A stretch of DNA of 64,000 nt, taken from NCBI RefSeq assembly GCF_001420605.1, contig NZ_LJIZ01000003.1, positions 484,094 through 548,093 on the forward strand, in the 5' to 3' direction. The first letter of the stretch is position 1; each line of letters starts with the position of its first letter. Under the pieces are notes generated by a model. It did not search any database. It was not told the origin of the DNA and saw only the letters and a program-made list of their open reading frames with translations. The position numbers were made by a program, and so were the translations under genes. Source of the stretch: Bacillus sp. FJAT-25509 (GTDB taxonomy: Bacteria > Bacillota > Bacilli > Bacillales > Bacillaceae_G). Shown here one piece after another: positions 25,559-34,977 of the stretch.

Positions 25559-26503
25559 ATGAAATTTAAAAAATTAGCAATTACGACTTTGCTAGTAACA
25601 AGTGCAGTTCTGTCAGCTTGCAATAAAGACACGCAACAGCAAAGTACGAAAAATAAAAACAAAAATAAACTGACGATTTATACAACCATCTATCCTTTAC
25701 AAGATTTTGCTGAAAAAATTGGTGGTAAATACGTAGATGTTCATTCTATATACCCTACTGGTGTTGATACTCATGATTTTGAACCAACTTCTAAGCAAAT
25801 TGTGAAAATCGCAAACTCAGATTTATTTGTATACAATGGTGCAGGTATGGAACCTTTTGCAGATAAAATAAAAGATACACTTAAAAATAATAATGTTGCG
25901 ATCTTAGAGGCTACCAAAAATATTGAATTAATAAAGTCAAACGAAGAAGAAATTCAGGCGGATGAAGATCATCATGACGTTGATCCACATGTTTGGTTAG
26001 ATCCATCTCGAGCAAAAATTGAAGCACAAAATATTAAAGATGAATTAGTTAAATTAATGCCAAAAAACAAACAGTACTTCGAAGCAAATTATAATAAAAT
26101 TGAAAATCAATTTGATGAACTTGATAGTGAATTAAGAAATTTAGTTTTACATTCTGCACGTAAGGATATTGTCGTTTCACATGCAGCTTATGGATATTTG
26201 GAGCAACATTACGGAATTGAACAAATCCCAATCACTGGACTTTCCCCTTCTCAAGAGCCTTCACAGAAGGATTTAAAGAAAGTTGTTGATTTTGTTAAAG
26301 AACATAATGTTAAATATATTTTATTCGAAACATTTGCTACACCAAAAGTAGCATCCGTTGTAAAAAATGAAACTCATGCTGAAATCTTAAGACTTAACCA
26401 CTTAGCAACTATTTCAGAAGACGATGTAAAGAATCATAAAGATTATTTCGACTTAATGCAAGAAAATATTGATACGTTAGATAAGGCATTAAATAACCGT
26501 TAA
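25559..26503 (+). CDS. znuA: Zinc-binding lipoprotein of a ZnuABC importer
   Basis: 314 residues. The lipobox is VLSAC with Cys21. The cluster A-I metal-binding fold is seen in YPTGVDTHDFEPTSKQ, a short acidic/His loop DEDHHDVDPHVWLDP, VVSHAAYGYLEQHYGI and LFETFATPKVA. It captures Zn2+ outside the membrane for ZnuB/ZnuC, whose genes are not adjacent. The His loop is short compared with proteobacterial ZnuA. The ATG follows AGGGAGAGAAAAAA. The Zur operator upstream argues for zinc rather than manganese. Confidence 0.93.
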   Translation: MKFKKLAITTLLVTSAVLSACNKDTQQQSTKNKNKNKLTIYTTIYPLQDFAEKIGGKYVDVHSIYPTGVDTHDFEPTSKQIVKIANSDLFVYNGAGMEPFADKIKDTLKNNNVAILEATKNIELIKSNEEEIQADEDHHDVDPHVWLDPSRAKIEAQNIKDELVKLMPKNKQYFEANYNKIENQFDELDSELRNLVLHSARKDIVVSHAAYGYLEQHYGIEQIPITGLSPSQEPSQKDLKKVVDFVKEHNVKYILFETFATPKVASVVKNETHAEILRLNHLATISEDDVKNHKDYFDLMQENIDTLDKALNNR

Positions 26504-26534
26504 AAAGAGGACCCAATTTGTTGGGTCCTTTTTT
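26504..26534 (+). terminator. Terminator of znuA
   Basis: GGACCCAA/TTGGGTCC stem and a T-run. It may also serve the convergent MFS gene. Confidence 0.9.
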
Positions 26535-26542
26535 GCTACTAT

Positions 26543-27826
26543 TTATCCTACCTTCATATTTTCAGAAATCGGTTCTGATTTTCTCTTAATCTCTTTAAAC
26601 ATCACTTCAAATAAATATGCTCCGATCAAAGCTAATATTGAAATGATGCTAAATGTCCATTTATATCCAATCAGCCCAGCAAGTGGAATTGTTAATGGTG
26701 CAATCGTTCTTCCAAGTGACCATCTTAATCCAGCTGCTGCAAAATACTGTCCACGTTGATTTTCAGGTGCAATTTTTGCAATAAATGAGTTCTGATTTCC
26801 TACAACTAATATCTCACCTAAAGTAAAGAGTGCCATTGCAATAAAAATTACATAGGCTGATAGTGTAAATCCAAATAACAGCATAGATAAAGCATAACTA
26901 ACAGATGATGCAAAAAATAAAAGTCTTTCATTAAACTTATTTGCAAGTTTCGTTATTAAAACTGTCAATAACGCTACGATTAAACCGTTTTCTGCTATGA
27001 CCCAGCTAAATAACGTTTCACTATTTGTCTTTAAAGTAAAATTGCTAAAATTAAATAATGTTTGAACGGGAATACTTTCTTTAATATAAACCGCTAGTAA
27101 TAAATCTAATTGAGTAAAAGTTTGAGAGATTAATATACCAGCTGCAACAAATAAGAAAAATACCTTATCAGTAAAAATAATACGATAATTCTTTACTTGT
27201 TTTACTAAAACTTTTGAAATAGAATCTTCTTTTTCTTGTCTTACAGAGTCTGGTAATGATTCCTTTATTAATAGAAGAATCATAAATGCGACGATTAAAA
27301 AGATAAATGAAGATGTAGCAAATAATAAAAATCTTGCTTTAAAAAATAAAATCCCACCAATGATTGGTCCGATAACAACATTAATATTGATCATCGTATA
27401 AAAAACAGCGAATACTAAGTTTCTTTCATCTTTATCTTCTACAGTATCTGCTACCATAGCCGAACTTGCTGGATTATATAGCATTCCTGTGACACTAATA
27501 ATTGCAAAACCAAAAAAAGTTAACCATGGAGAATTTAAAATTGGTGAATTTGCAATTGTTAGCAAAATCATTCCTCCAGCTTGAATAAAAGCTGAAATAA
27601 CCATCATTCTTTTTCGGCCATACGTATCAGCCAAATATCCTCCGATTAAATTTGCAAATACCCCAACAGCTTGAGAGCACATAAGTAAGACTCCCGCTGT
27701 TACTTTTCCCAATTCTTCTGCAAAATAAATTGCTAAAAATGGTAAATACATCCAAAAGAATAATCCAAAGAAAAACTCGGCAACAAGCCTGATTTTCATA
27801 TTAAAATTCCATTTAAGTATATTCAT
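26543..27826 (-). CDS. MFS transporter
   Basis: 427 residues with twelve predicted membrane helices. The major facilitator motif A is GGYLADTYGRKRMM between helices 2 and 3. A charged central loop near residues 190-210 divides the two halves. The protein resembles B. subtilis YttB-type drug or metabolite exporters; substrate is unknown. It starts at the first ATG after a G-rich run (GGGGGACGGACATC). It is convergent with znuA and shares no operon with it. Confidence 0.85.
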   Translation of the reverse strand: MNILKWNFNMKIRLVAEFFFGLFFWMYLPFLAIYFAEELGKVTAGVLLMCSQAVGVFANLIGGYLADTYGRKRMMVISAFIQAGGMILLTIANSPILNSPWLTFFGFAIISVTGMLYNPASSAMVADTVEDKDERNLVFAVFYTMININVVIGPIIGGILFFKARFLLFATSSFIFLIVAFMILLLIKESLPDSVRQEKEDSISKVLVKQVKNYRIIFTDKVFFLFVAAGILISQTFTQLDLLLAVYIKESIPVQTLFNFSNFTLKTNSETLFSWVIAENGLIVALLTVLITKLANKFNERLLFFASSVSYALSMLLFGFTLSAYVIFIAMALFTLGEILVVGNQNSFIAKIAPENQRGQYFAAAGLRWSLGRTIAPLTIPLAGLIGYKWTFSIISILALIGAYLFEVMFKEIKRKSEPISENMKVG

Positions 27827-28027
27827 GATGTCCGTCCCCCTAACCTTCTCACTTTAACATAATTAAAAAAATGCGTAAATTGAATTTTAATTTCTACTTC
27901 CTTCTTCTAAGAAATCTATACCAATAAATGCATTTAATTAAACTGTTTAGAAACTTTTACTAAGGGAGCATGTCTATTTTCTTAAAATGTATCATACAAT
28001 TTAGTACTACATTTAGGAGGACTTCCT

Positions 28028-29077
28028 ATGAAATTGAACTTTAGTAAAGAAGCTCGAAATATAGCCTTTACATATGTCGGAACTGTTATTGGAGCAGGTT
28101 TTGCTACGGGTAAGGAAATTGTAGAGTTCTTTTCAATTAACGGGGTATATGGTGCAATGGGGATCCTGTTTGCCACTGTATTATTTTGTTGGTTCGGAAC
28201 TAAAATTATGACAATTGCTCATACATATAAATTAAATTCTGCTCAGCAATTTAATGTACTATTATTTGGAGAACTCGGAGGAAATATTATTAATGGGCTA
28301 TTATTCTTTGTTTTAATTGGCGTTACAAGTGTCATGTTGTCAGGTGCTGGAGCCGTATTTAAGAATTACCTACATTTTGATTCTTTTATCGGTTCATTAT
28401 TTTTTATCATTTTGACTTTTATCGTTTTAAGAAAAGGGACAAGTGGTTTATTCAGTCTAAATAATACAGTAGTCCCAATTATGTGTGCTTTTATCGTCGC
28501 AGTTTTCATTAACTCACATTTACCATTTACAATGCATGAAATCACACTAGATCATATTTTACCTTCTATTAGTTCGCTTAACCTTACAGTGTTTTCAAAA
28601 CCTATTACTTATGTTTGTTTAAATATGGCTTTAGCCCAGGCTGTTTTAGTACCTATTGGTTTTGAGTGTAAAGAAAAATCTTCAATTGTACAAGGCGGGG
28701 TATTAGGCGGTCTAATATTAGGGACTATTTTATTACTAATTCACCTGAATGTATCAGGTGTAACCAATTTTCAACAATATGAAATTCCAATGGTAGAAGT
28801 AATCAAAAAAATCCATCCAATTTTCTATTACTTTTTCCTAATGGTTATTTTAGCTGAAATTTTCACTACATTAGTTGGAAATATCTATGGGATGTCTAGG
28901 CAAATAAATTCATATATCCGATTAAATACAAATATAGTCGTTATTTTATTATTAATATGCTGCCTATTTATTAGCATTATTGGCTATGGACCATTATTAA
29001 CATTCCTTTATCCACTTATCGGTTGGATTAGTTTCCTTGTAATCCTTACCTTACTAAAACCTAAAAAATCATCTTAA
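28028..29077 (+). CDS. YkvI-like membrane transporter
   Basis: 349 residues with ten or so membrane helices. The start has GTVIGAGFATGKEIVEFF, the unwound helix 1 motif of the APC/LeuT-fold group, which places it with YkvI and other amino-acid-type transporters of bacilli. The substrate is not known. TAGGAGGACTTCCT precedes the ATG. Its stop overlaps the stop of the opposite-strand gene by four bases (TTAA), so no terminator space exists between them. Confidence 0.85.
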   Translation: MKLNFSKEARNIAFTYVGTVIGAGFATGKEIVEFFSINGVYGAMGILFATVLFCWFGTKIMTIAHTYKLNSAQQFNVLLFGELGGNIINGLLFFVLIGVTSVMLSGAGAVFKNYLHFDSFIGSLFFIILTFIVLRKGTSGLFSLNNTVVPIMCAFIVAVFINSHLPFTMHEITLDHILPSISSLNLTVFSKPITYVCLNMALAQAVLVPIGFECKEKSSIVQGGVLGGLILGTILLLIHLNVSGVTNFQQYEIPMVEVIKKIHPIFYYFFLMVILAEIFTTLVGNIYGMSRQINSYIRLNTNIVVILLLICCLFISIIGYGPLLTFLYPLIGWISFLVILTLLKPKKSS

Positions 29078-29442
29078 TCGCAATCATCGCAAACTTCATA
29101 ATATAAACCAAATTCAATGTGTAACTTTGGCATCCATTGAATCTTAAACATCCTACTTTGCCAACGTTCTAATACAAATTGAATTGAATTTTCATCAGGA
29201 TCGTTTATTAATATCATTTGATGAATTTGTAGGCTTTTTACTGAGAAGCGATTTTCATTTTCGATATACCAATCAATCGTTAACTCATCGTATTCATTTA
29301 TAATAAACTTAACATACGTGCTCGGTTTATCTTTCAAACTCATCTCGCTAAAGATTCCTTCGTCAGTCACAATAATTGGATAATCACCTTTATCATTTTT
29401 TTCTAATTTTATTTGAAAGGTATTTTCTAAAAAACAAATCAT
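29074..29442 (-). CDS. Hypothetical protein, 122 residues
   Basis: Soluble, acidic, probably beta-rich, with no recognised family. It ends VCDDCD, so two Cys and several Asp lie at the very C-terminus. AAGGTGACAAA precedes the ATG. The gene converges on ykvI and overlaps it by four bases. Confidence 0.65.
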   Translation of the reverse strand: MICFLENTFQIKLEKNDKGDYPIIVTDEGIFSEMSLKDKPSTYVKFIINEYDELTIDWYIENENRFSVKSLQIHQMILINDPDENSIQFVLERWQSRMFKIQWMPKLHIEFGLYYEVCDDCD

Positions 29443-29566
29443 TTTGTCACCTTCTAATTTATGATATGTTGATAGTTTATCAAATTAAGACAGGAAAAGA
29501 CAGGAATATGCCGGTTCAAAAGAACTTGTTAGGATGGTAATGTTGGAATTTTGTTCTCAAATTGAA

Positions 29567-29604
29567 AAGGGATTACTCTTATTTATAGAGTAATCCTTTT
29601 TTTT
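29567..29604. terminator. Bidirectional terminator-like hairpin
   Basis: GGATTACTCT/AGAGTAATCC stem with eight T residues on the plus strand and a shorter T-run on the minus strand. It lies just past the stop of the minus-strand hypothetical gene. Confidence 0.75.
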
Positions 29605-29980
29605 ATTTTCGATTATATAAAGCTTTATATTTAGACCATGTATTTCTTCGTTCTTTCATTAAAGTAATGAATTCCGGTTTACATTCGTCTAAATTAGTTA
29701 ACGCTATCAGTTCGTTATTTTTCCATTTTGTTACAATACCTTCTGTAGTATAGATTAAGTATTGGTACTCTAAGTAACTTCCTAACGTTGATAAGCTTAT
29801 TTGTTCAAAAATATTTTCTGCAAAGCTGTTAGAAAATGATACACATACCGGCCTAGTGCCCACTCGATCCAAGTCAAGAACATGTACAATTTTCCTATTA
29901 CAATCTATACATAATGAATAAACGGAAGGAACAATTCCACCAGTTAAAAAAACTTGTTCATTGCTATAGAATTCCTTCAC
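29603..29980 (-). CDS. Hypothetical protein downstream of topB
   Basis: About 125 residues from GTG at 29980, which has AGGAGGATTAGA before it; the longer frame from 30019 lacks support. It is soluble and contains CIDCNRKIVHVLDLDRVG, with a CxxC pair, then RPVCVSF. No family is recognised. It lies close behind topB on the same strand and may be co-transcribed with it. Confidence 0.6.
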   Translation of the reverse strand: MKEFYSNEQVFLTGGIVPSVYSLCIDCNRKIVHVLDLDRVGTRPVCVSFSNSFAENIFEQISLSTLGSYLEYQYLIYTTEGIVTKWKNNELIALTNLDECKPEFITLMKERRNTWSKYKALYNRK

Positions 29981-30061
29981 TCTAATCCTCCTATTATCAT
30001 TGTATATAAGTATATGCAATAAAAAATAGAATTGACTAGTTAAATTACATTATGCGTCACT

Positions 30062-32227
30062 TTATTTAATGGAATTTTGGATAAACATGATCTTCCCTGC
30101 TTCATTAAATTTTAAAGAAGCTTCAAATTCTTTGCCATCTTTTGAAAATCCTTTTATAACTTCTGTTGTCTCACCGTTTAATAACTGCTTCATTAAAGCT
30201 TTTGTAATTGTTTTACCTAATATTTTTTTTGAAATTGTAACTTCACATTTTGTTTTTTGGAATTGATCACACCCATAAAATGAGCCTTTATCGACCATTT
30301 TACCATCGCATTTAATACATTTTCCAACACTAGTTGATTTTTTCTTCGGACCAAACTTCGAATTTTGCATTTCCTCAATTTTAAAATCTGAAAAATTCCA
30401 TATCTTCTCATTTTCATATGCATCAAGAATTATTTTTTCAGTTAATTTTTTGGTTTGTTCCATAAACTCAAGACTACTTGCTTTTCCTTCTCCAATTTCA
30501 CTTAATCTCTGCTCCCATTTTGCAGTCATTTCAGGTGAAGTTAAAATATTTTCCCCTAGAGCATAAATGATCAGCTTCCCTTTATCCGTCGCGAAAACTT
30601 GATTTTTCTTAACATCAATATATTTTCTATTTTTTAAAGTACCTATAATACCAGCCCTAGTTGCCTCAGTACCTAGTCCTTCAGTTTTATTTAGTATTTT
30701 CGTTAATTCCGGATTATCAATATGTTTTCCGGCAGACTTCATTAATGTAATTAATTGTCCTTCTGTATATCTTTTAGGTGCTTGAGTTTTCTTTTCTTTT
30801 ACCTCTACTTTTTTAACAATTCCTTCTTGCCCAGTTTCAACAACGGGTAAATTTTGTTCTTCAGTATTTTTTTCTTTTGATTTTTCGAATATGACTTTAC
30901 GCCAACCTTCTTGAACCATTATTTTTCCTTTTGAAATAAAGGTCGCTCGCCCGTCTACTAACGTATGAATTGTAGTATAGTCAAAAATTGAATTAGGATA
31001 ATGTGCACTTATTAAACGATTTACAATTAGTTCATATATTTTCAATTCCTCATCATTCATTTTATGAATATTTGGCACTTGCTCAGTAGGTATAATTGCA
31101 TAGTGATCAGTGACCTTTTTCTCATTAACGTAGCGACTATTATTTAAGATCGATTGATTTGGCAGAGGGAAGAATTGTGAAAATTGCTCAATTTTTTCAA
31201 GTTTCTTCAATATATCTGGGAGCATCATTGCTTCTTCTTTCGTAATAAAACTTGAGTCTGAACGTGGGTATGAAATATTCCCTTTGACATAAAGTTTTTG
31301 TGCAATCTCTAGTGTTTTTTGTGGTGAAAATTTATATTTACTGTTTGCATCAGCTTGAAGTGCCGATAAATTATAAAGAAAAGGTGGTTGAAACTCTTTT
31401 CTTTCTTGCTCAATATCAGTAATTTTTACGTTTTTATTTTCACAAAAGCCAGCAATTTTTTCTGCTAATTCCTTTGACAAAATTTTAGATTCGGAATTGT
31501 TATGCCATTTTCCAAAAAACTTTTGCTTTTCAAACTGAAATGTAGCAAAAACTTCCCAATAAGGTTCGGAATTAAACCTTTCAATCTCAAGTTCTCTTTT
31601 CACAATGAGAGCTAGTGTTGGTGTTTGAACTCTTCCTAACGAAAAGACATCCTGGATTCCTTTTTTCTGCAGATGTAAGGAATATACTCTTGATGCATTC
31701 ATCCCAACTAACCAATCAGCACATGCTCGGCTATACGCCTCAAAGAATAAACTTTTTGTTTCACTTTCATCCAATAATTGACTAAATCCTTTTTTAACGG
31801 CATTTTCTGTTAAAGACGAAATCCAAAGCCTTCTCATTGGCTTTTTATTTCCAGCTAAATTTAAAATAAGGCGAACAATATGTTCTCCTTCACGTTCACA
31901 GTCACCTGCAAGAATTATTTCAGTAACTTCTTCTAAGTGGACTAAGTTCTTAATAATTGAAAATTGATCCCATTTTCCTTTTGATACTTTATGCCCAAAG
32001 CGATTAGGTATAATAGGTAAAGTATTTAATGACCACTTTTTCCATTTTTCATCATATTCTTCAGGTGATAATAACTCACATAAATGCCCAATAGCCCAAG
32101 TTAAATAAGCACCTTTTGGAAAAAACTCGTTAGGTTGAATGACTAAGAACCCTTTTTTCTTTTGGAACTTAAAAGGGGCTGCAAGCTTTAAACCTTGATC
32201 AGGCTTTTCGGCAATAATTAATTTCAT
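30062..32227 (-). CDS. topB: Topoisomerase III, divergent second-type
   Basis: 721 residues from the ATG at 32227 (GAGGAAGAAA before it). A type IA topoisomerase: Toprim domain with IIAEKPDQG and AGDCEREGEH, then the strand-passage domains with RVQTPTLALIVKRE, and the catalytic tyrosine near residue 320 in GNISYPRSDSS. A C-terminal partial zinc ribbon, CIKC, then FYGCDQ and KCEV, follows. It relaxes negative supercoils and unlinks DNA. The Toprim acidic triad is written DCEREGE rather than the more usual DxDREGE, suggesting a paralogue distinct from the main chromosomal TopB. Metal ligands still appear present. Confidence 0.88.
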   Translation of the reverse strand: MKLIIAEKPDQGLKLAAPFKFQKKKGFLVIQPNEFFPKGAYLTWAIGHLCELLSPEEYDEKWKKWSLNTLPIIPNRFGHKVSKGKWDQFSIIKNLVHLEEVTEIILAGDCEREGEHIVRLILNLAGNKKPMRRLWISSLTENAVKKGFSQLLDESETKSLFFEAYSRACADWLVGMNASRVYSLHLQKKGIQDVFSLGRVQTPTLALIVKRELEIERFNSEPYWEVFATFQFEKQKFFGKWHNNSESKILSKELAEKIAGFCENKNVKITDIEQERKEFQPPFLYNLSALQADANSKYKFSPQKTLEIAQKLYVKGNISYPRSDSSFITKEEAMMLPDILKKLEKIEQFSQFFPLPNQSILNNSRYVNEKKVTDHYAIIPTEQVPNIHKMNDEELKIYELIVNRLISAHYPNSIFDYTTIHTLVDGRATFISKGKIMVQEGWRKVIFEKSKEKNTEEQNLPVVETGQEGIVKKVEVKEKKTQAPKRYTEGQLITLMKSAGKHIDNPELTKILNKTEGLGTEATRAGIIGTLKNRKYIDVKKNQVFATDKGKLIIYALGENILTSPEMTAKWEQRLSEIGEGKASSLEFMEQTKKLTEKIILDAYENEKIWNFSDFKIEEMQNSKFGPKKKSTSVGKCIKCDGKMVDKGSFYGCDQFQKTKCEVTISKKILGKTITKALMKQLLNGETTEVIKGFSKDGKEFEASLKFNEAGKIMFIQNSIK

Positions 32228-32327
32228 TTTCTTCCTCACATTTTAAACTAATTTTTGTATCACTGTATTTGTTTGATATAGTTATTATATAACTTATGTA
32301 ATGGTAGGGAAAGCCGTAAGAAACGAA

Positions 32328-32374
32328 AAAAAGGCAGTGCCAAAAGAATACATTCTCTTGAACTGCCTTTTCTT
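32328..32374 (-). terminator. Terminator of the 74-76 residue gene
   Basis: GGCAGT/ACTGCC stem with inner pairing and seven T residues on the minus strand. Confidence 0.85.
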
Positions 32375-32394
32375 CTCTTAATAGTTGGACGCTT

Positions 32395-32619
32395 TTAACT
32401 ACACGCTGGATTACGTGGTATTTGAATAAATTCTACTTCTTCTAATATTTTAATTCTTTTTGTTACAATGACAACAAAGTTAGCTGTCCATATATATTTA
32501 GGAAAGTTATTTTCGTCAACCATCATTGCTTGAAATGTATCATTCATCATTTCTTCAAATTTTTCCTCTGTAATAAAATCATTTTCAATTTTAAATTCAA
32601 TCCATTCACAATGAATCAT
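32395..32619 (-). CDS. Small hypothetical protein
   Basis: 74 residues, acidic, with a hydrophobic IWTANFVVIVTKRI stretch and RNPACS at the end. No family is recognised. The second ATG (32619) stands seven bases after GGAGAG and is preferred over the one at 32625. It has its own terminator. Confidence 0.6.
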   Translation of the reverse strand: MIHCEWIEFKIENDFITEEKFEEMMNDTFQAMMVDENNFPKYIWTANFVVIVTKRIKILEEVEFIQIPRNPACS

Positions 32620-32811
32620 TTTCATCTCTCCATCTCTTTATAAAGTGAAATCAAGATCGATTCTTAATAGTAATCTAAATCACTTACTATGGTTGTAGTA
32701 TATCATGTACTTTTTCATTTGTGAATAATTTCACAAACGGATATTAACTTTTTATTTTATTTGTGAAATATTTAAGTCAATTGAGTGTATATTTTGATAT
32801 TAAGCGCTTAC

Positions 32812-32840
32812 TTGACTTATATTCTTAATAGTTGTATATT
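32812..32840 (+). promoter_or_regulatory. Promoter of cspD
   Basis: TTGACT (32812-32817), 17-base spacer, TATATT (32835-32840). The implied leader is about 75 bases, longer than usual and typical of cold-shock genes, whose leaders can refold in the cold. Confidence 0.7.
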
Positions 32841-32920
32841 AATTTCAACATTTATTAAAAATATTAATAAATGGAAATTCTTTCGCGCTTCATGTGCAAT
32901 GTTTTAGGAGGAAAAGAAAA

Positions 32921-33118
32921 ATGCAAGGAAAAGTAAAATGGTTCAACAATGAAAAAGGTTTCGGATTCATCGAAGTTGAAGGTGGAGACGATGTATTCGT
33001 ACATTTCTCAGCAATCCAAACTGACGGATTCAAATCTTTAGAAGAAGGTGCTGAAGTTTCTTTTGACATTGTTGAAGGTAACCGTGGACCTCAAGCTGCT
33101 AACGTAGTAAAGCTATAA
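32921..33118 (+). CDS. cspD: Cold-shock protein
   Basis: 65 residues, a single cold-shock domain. RNP1 is KGFGFIEV and RNP2 is DVFVHFSAI; the start [12 protein letters not shown] is standard. These proteins bind single-stranded RNA and DNA and act as RNA chaperones. AGGAGG precedes the ATG; the longer frame is not real. The neighbours match the B. subtilis cspD locus (ypzA, ypeQ, ypeP), although degR was not seen. Confidence 0.97.
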   Translation: MQGKVKWFNNEKGFGFIEVEGGDDVFVHFSAIQTDGFKSLEEGAEVSFDIVEGNRGPQAANVVKL

Positions 33119-33136
33119 TATAAACTTGACTACATA

Positions 33137-33163
33137 AAGGACTGATTATCAGTCCTTTTTTAT
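33137..33163 (+). terminator. Terminator of cspD
   Basis: AGGACTGA/TCAGTCCT stem with a T-run. Confidence 0.9.
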
Positions 33164-33280
33164 TTTTATTAAGAGATTATCATAAAAATTATTCAGTATA
33201 CTTAAACAAAAAAATCCTCTTGCTTTTCATGATTCCCATTTTATTTGGGAATACTACGAAGTGAAATAAGGAGGGTGTTT

Positions 33281-33526
33281 ATGTCAAATTTTAATAATTT
33301 TGAAGATGTAGAAATGAAAGTGAAAGCTGCTCAAAAGCTTGTAGGCTATGCAACAATGAGCATGGACGCACAGCAGTTAACAGATGCAACAACAGCAGTT
33401 AGTCAAGCAAGAGAACAGCTCGAAAAAATGAAGGGCCTTGCTACTGATTTAGATGATGAATTTTTAAAGAAACAAGAAGAAGATTTAATGCAAGTTGAGC
33501 AACAAATAAGAGAAGCTCAGATATAA
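33281..33526 (+). CDS. ypzA: DUF2564 protein, YpzA-like
   Basis: 81 residues from the ATG at 33281 (AAGGAGGGTGTTT before it). The protein is helical and Gln/Ala-rich (MSMDAQQLTDATTAVSQARE, then VEQQIREAQI) and likely a coiled-coil. It fits the YpzA/DUF2564 family of unknown function. Its place between cspD and ypeQ is the same as in B. subtilis, as I recall. Confidence 0.8.
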   Translation: MSNFNNFEDVEMKVKAAQKLVGYATMSMDAQQLTDATTAVSQAREQLEKMKGLATDLDDEFLKKQEEDLMQVEQQIREAQI

Positions 33527-33528
33527 TG

Positions 33529-33563
33529 AAAAAGAAGGTACTTTTAATGGTACCTTCTTTTTT
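33529..33563 (+). terminator. Terminator of ypzA
   Basis: GAAGGTAC/GTACCTTC stem with a T-run; the stem may also stop the convergent ypeP-ypeQ transcript. Confidence 0.85.
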
Positions 33564-33588
33564 GTGTTTAAATTAAGTTAGTGGCTAA

Positions 33589-33774
33589 TTAACAGTCAGA
33601 AGTTAATTGCTTACCGATCATTTTTATTTTTTCTCCAACCGTGCATTTATTAATACAAAAGGATTGAGCAAATTTTTGGCTATGGTCTTTTCTAAAATGT
33701 TTATAAACAAAACAACCATCGCAATAAGTCTTTATTAAAGTATCTATTTCGTCCAAGATTTCTTTACGTTCCAT
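33589..33774 (-). CDS. ypeQ: YpeQ-like zinc-finger protein
   Basis: 61 residues. CDGC, then FCINKC and a final Cys, give five cysteines that could bind a metal ion. The helical N-terminus is MERKEILDEIDTLIK. It matches the YpeQ family of small zinc-finger proteins of unknown role. It starts 16 bases behind ypeP on the same strand with GAGGTGA before the ATG, so the two are an operon. Confidence 0.82.
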   Translation of the reverse strand: MERKEILDEIDTLIKTYCDGCFVYKHFRKDHSQKFAQSFCINKCTVGEKIKMIGKQLTSDC

Positions 33775-33790
33775 ACTTCATTTCACCTCT

Positions 33791-34447
33791 TCATGTAACT
33801 TCAATCGTACTTATTATCTTATTCCCTTTAAGTGCTTGCGTTGCTAGATTATGAGCTTCTTTATTATCATTACGTTTAATAAGTTCTAATTGTAAGGTTA
33901 ATTTTAAGTTTTTACAATTTCTTTCAATTCGATTTATGAATCGTTCATGTTGTTCCTCATAACATGGCCAATCTCCATTTAATTGATTAATGACAACTTG
34001 TGAATCTCCTTTAATAAGAATCGTTTGCCCTTTTATATTCATTTCCTCTAATAGTAGGATTGCATTTTCAATAGCAGCAAACTCTGCTTCATTATTTGTC
34101 AATAACCCATCTAATTTTTCATTAAACCTTTTTCGATAGTTTTTACCATTTTGACTAAAGTATAAGCATACACCTATACCTGAAATAGATGTTGATTGAT
34201 CAAATCCACCGTCAAAAAAAATTGAAATATTATGTGGTTCTTCTTCAAGTTCTTTTAAGTACTTTATTACTTGTTTTTTGGTCCACTCTGTGTCGAATTG
34301 ATCTAAAAAGATGATTTCTTTTGTTCTACCTGTACTTTCAAAATCCTCCGCTAAAAGTAGAGCTTCTTTTATTTCTAACCATTCAGTTTCAAGTGTAATT
34401 TGATATTTCTTTTTAGTTTGATACTTCCAACTGATCTTTAGCTTCAT
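33791..34447 (-). CDS. ypeP: RNase H-like protein, YpeP-type
   Basis: 218 residues. An N-terminal ~85-residue extension is followed by an RNase H-like fold: IFFDGGFD (first Asp), NNEAEFAAI (Glu) and LIKGDSQVVINQL (second Asp). The fourth acidic position appears as NKEAHNLAT with a His rather than Asp, so full catalytic activity is doubtful but possible. It probably acts on RNA-DNA hybrids. It is first in a two-gene operon with ypeQ. The ATG follows GAGGTGTGACGG. Confidence 0.85.
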   Translation of the reverse strand: MKLKISWKYQTKKKYQITLETEWLEIKEALLLAEDFESTGRTKEIIFLDQFDTEWTKKQVIKYLKELEEEPHNISIFFDGGFDQSTSISGIGVCLYFSQNGKNYRKRFNEKLDGLLTNNEAEFAAIENAILLLEEMNIKGQTILIKGDSQVVINQLNGDWPCYEEQHERFINRIERNCKNLKLTLQLELIKRNDNKEAHNLATQALKGNKIISTIEVT

Positions 34448-34580
34448 CCGTCACACCTCTTCTATTGTTTATTTTAGACTAGACTATGGTTAAATATAAA
34501 AATACTTCTTTCATATTTTAAGTTTTCATTTTTTTGAATATATACTAAAATGATACATATATAAGTGTTGGAGGTTTACT

Positions 34581-34961
34581 ATGATTGAAGTTTATATTGA
34601 CGGAGCTTCCAAAGGAAATCCCGGGCCCTCAGGTGCAGGTATTTTCATAAAAGGAATAAAAGAACCTGTTTTTTTAAGTATTCCATTAGATTCGATGTCT
34701 AATCATGAAGCAGAGTTTCATGCCTTGTTACTTGCACTAGATTATTGTGTCAAACATAATTTAACAACTGTTTCATTCCGTACAGATTCAAAAGTCGTTG
34801 AAGAAAGTATTGATAAGAATTATTCGAAAAACGATTTGTTTATTCCTTTATTAGAGAAATCACTTAAGTTGATTAATCAACTTGATCTTTTCTTTATTAA
34901 ATGGATTCCATCAAGCGCAAATAAGGTTGCTGATGAACTTGCTCGAAAAGCCATAAAATAA
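34581..34961 (+). CDS. ypdQ: Ribonuclease HI-like protein
   Basis: 126 residues, a minimal RNase HI. All four acidic positions are visible: Asp7 in YIDGASKGNPGPSGAG, Glu in NHEAEFHAL, Asp in FRTDSKVV and Asp in KVADELA. It degrades RNA in RNA-DNA hybrids, or acts on tRNA or rRNA in some relatives. It is followed after 16 bases by an EamA transporter and so is probably co-transcribed with it. The ribosome binding site is TTGGAGG. Confidence 0.85.
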   Translation: MIEVYIDGASKGNPGPSGAGIFIKGIKEPVFLSIPLDSMSNHEAEFHALLLALDYCVKHNLTTVSFRTDSKVVEESIDKNYSKNDLFIPLLEKSLKLINQLDLFFIKWIPSSANKVADELARKAIK

Positions 34962-34977
34962 AAAAGGAATGGACGAT

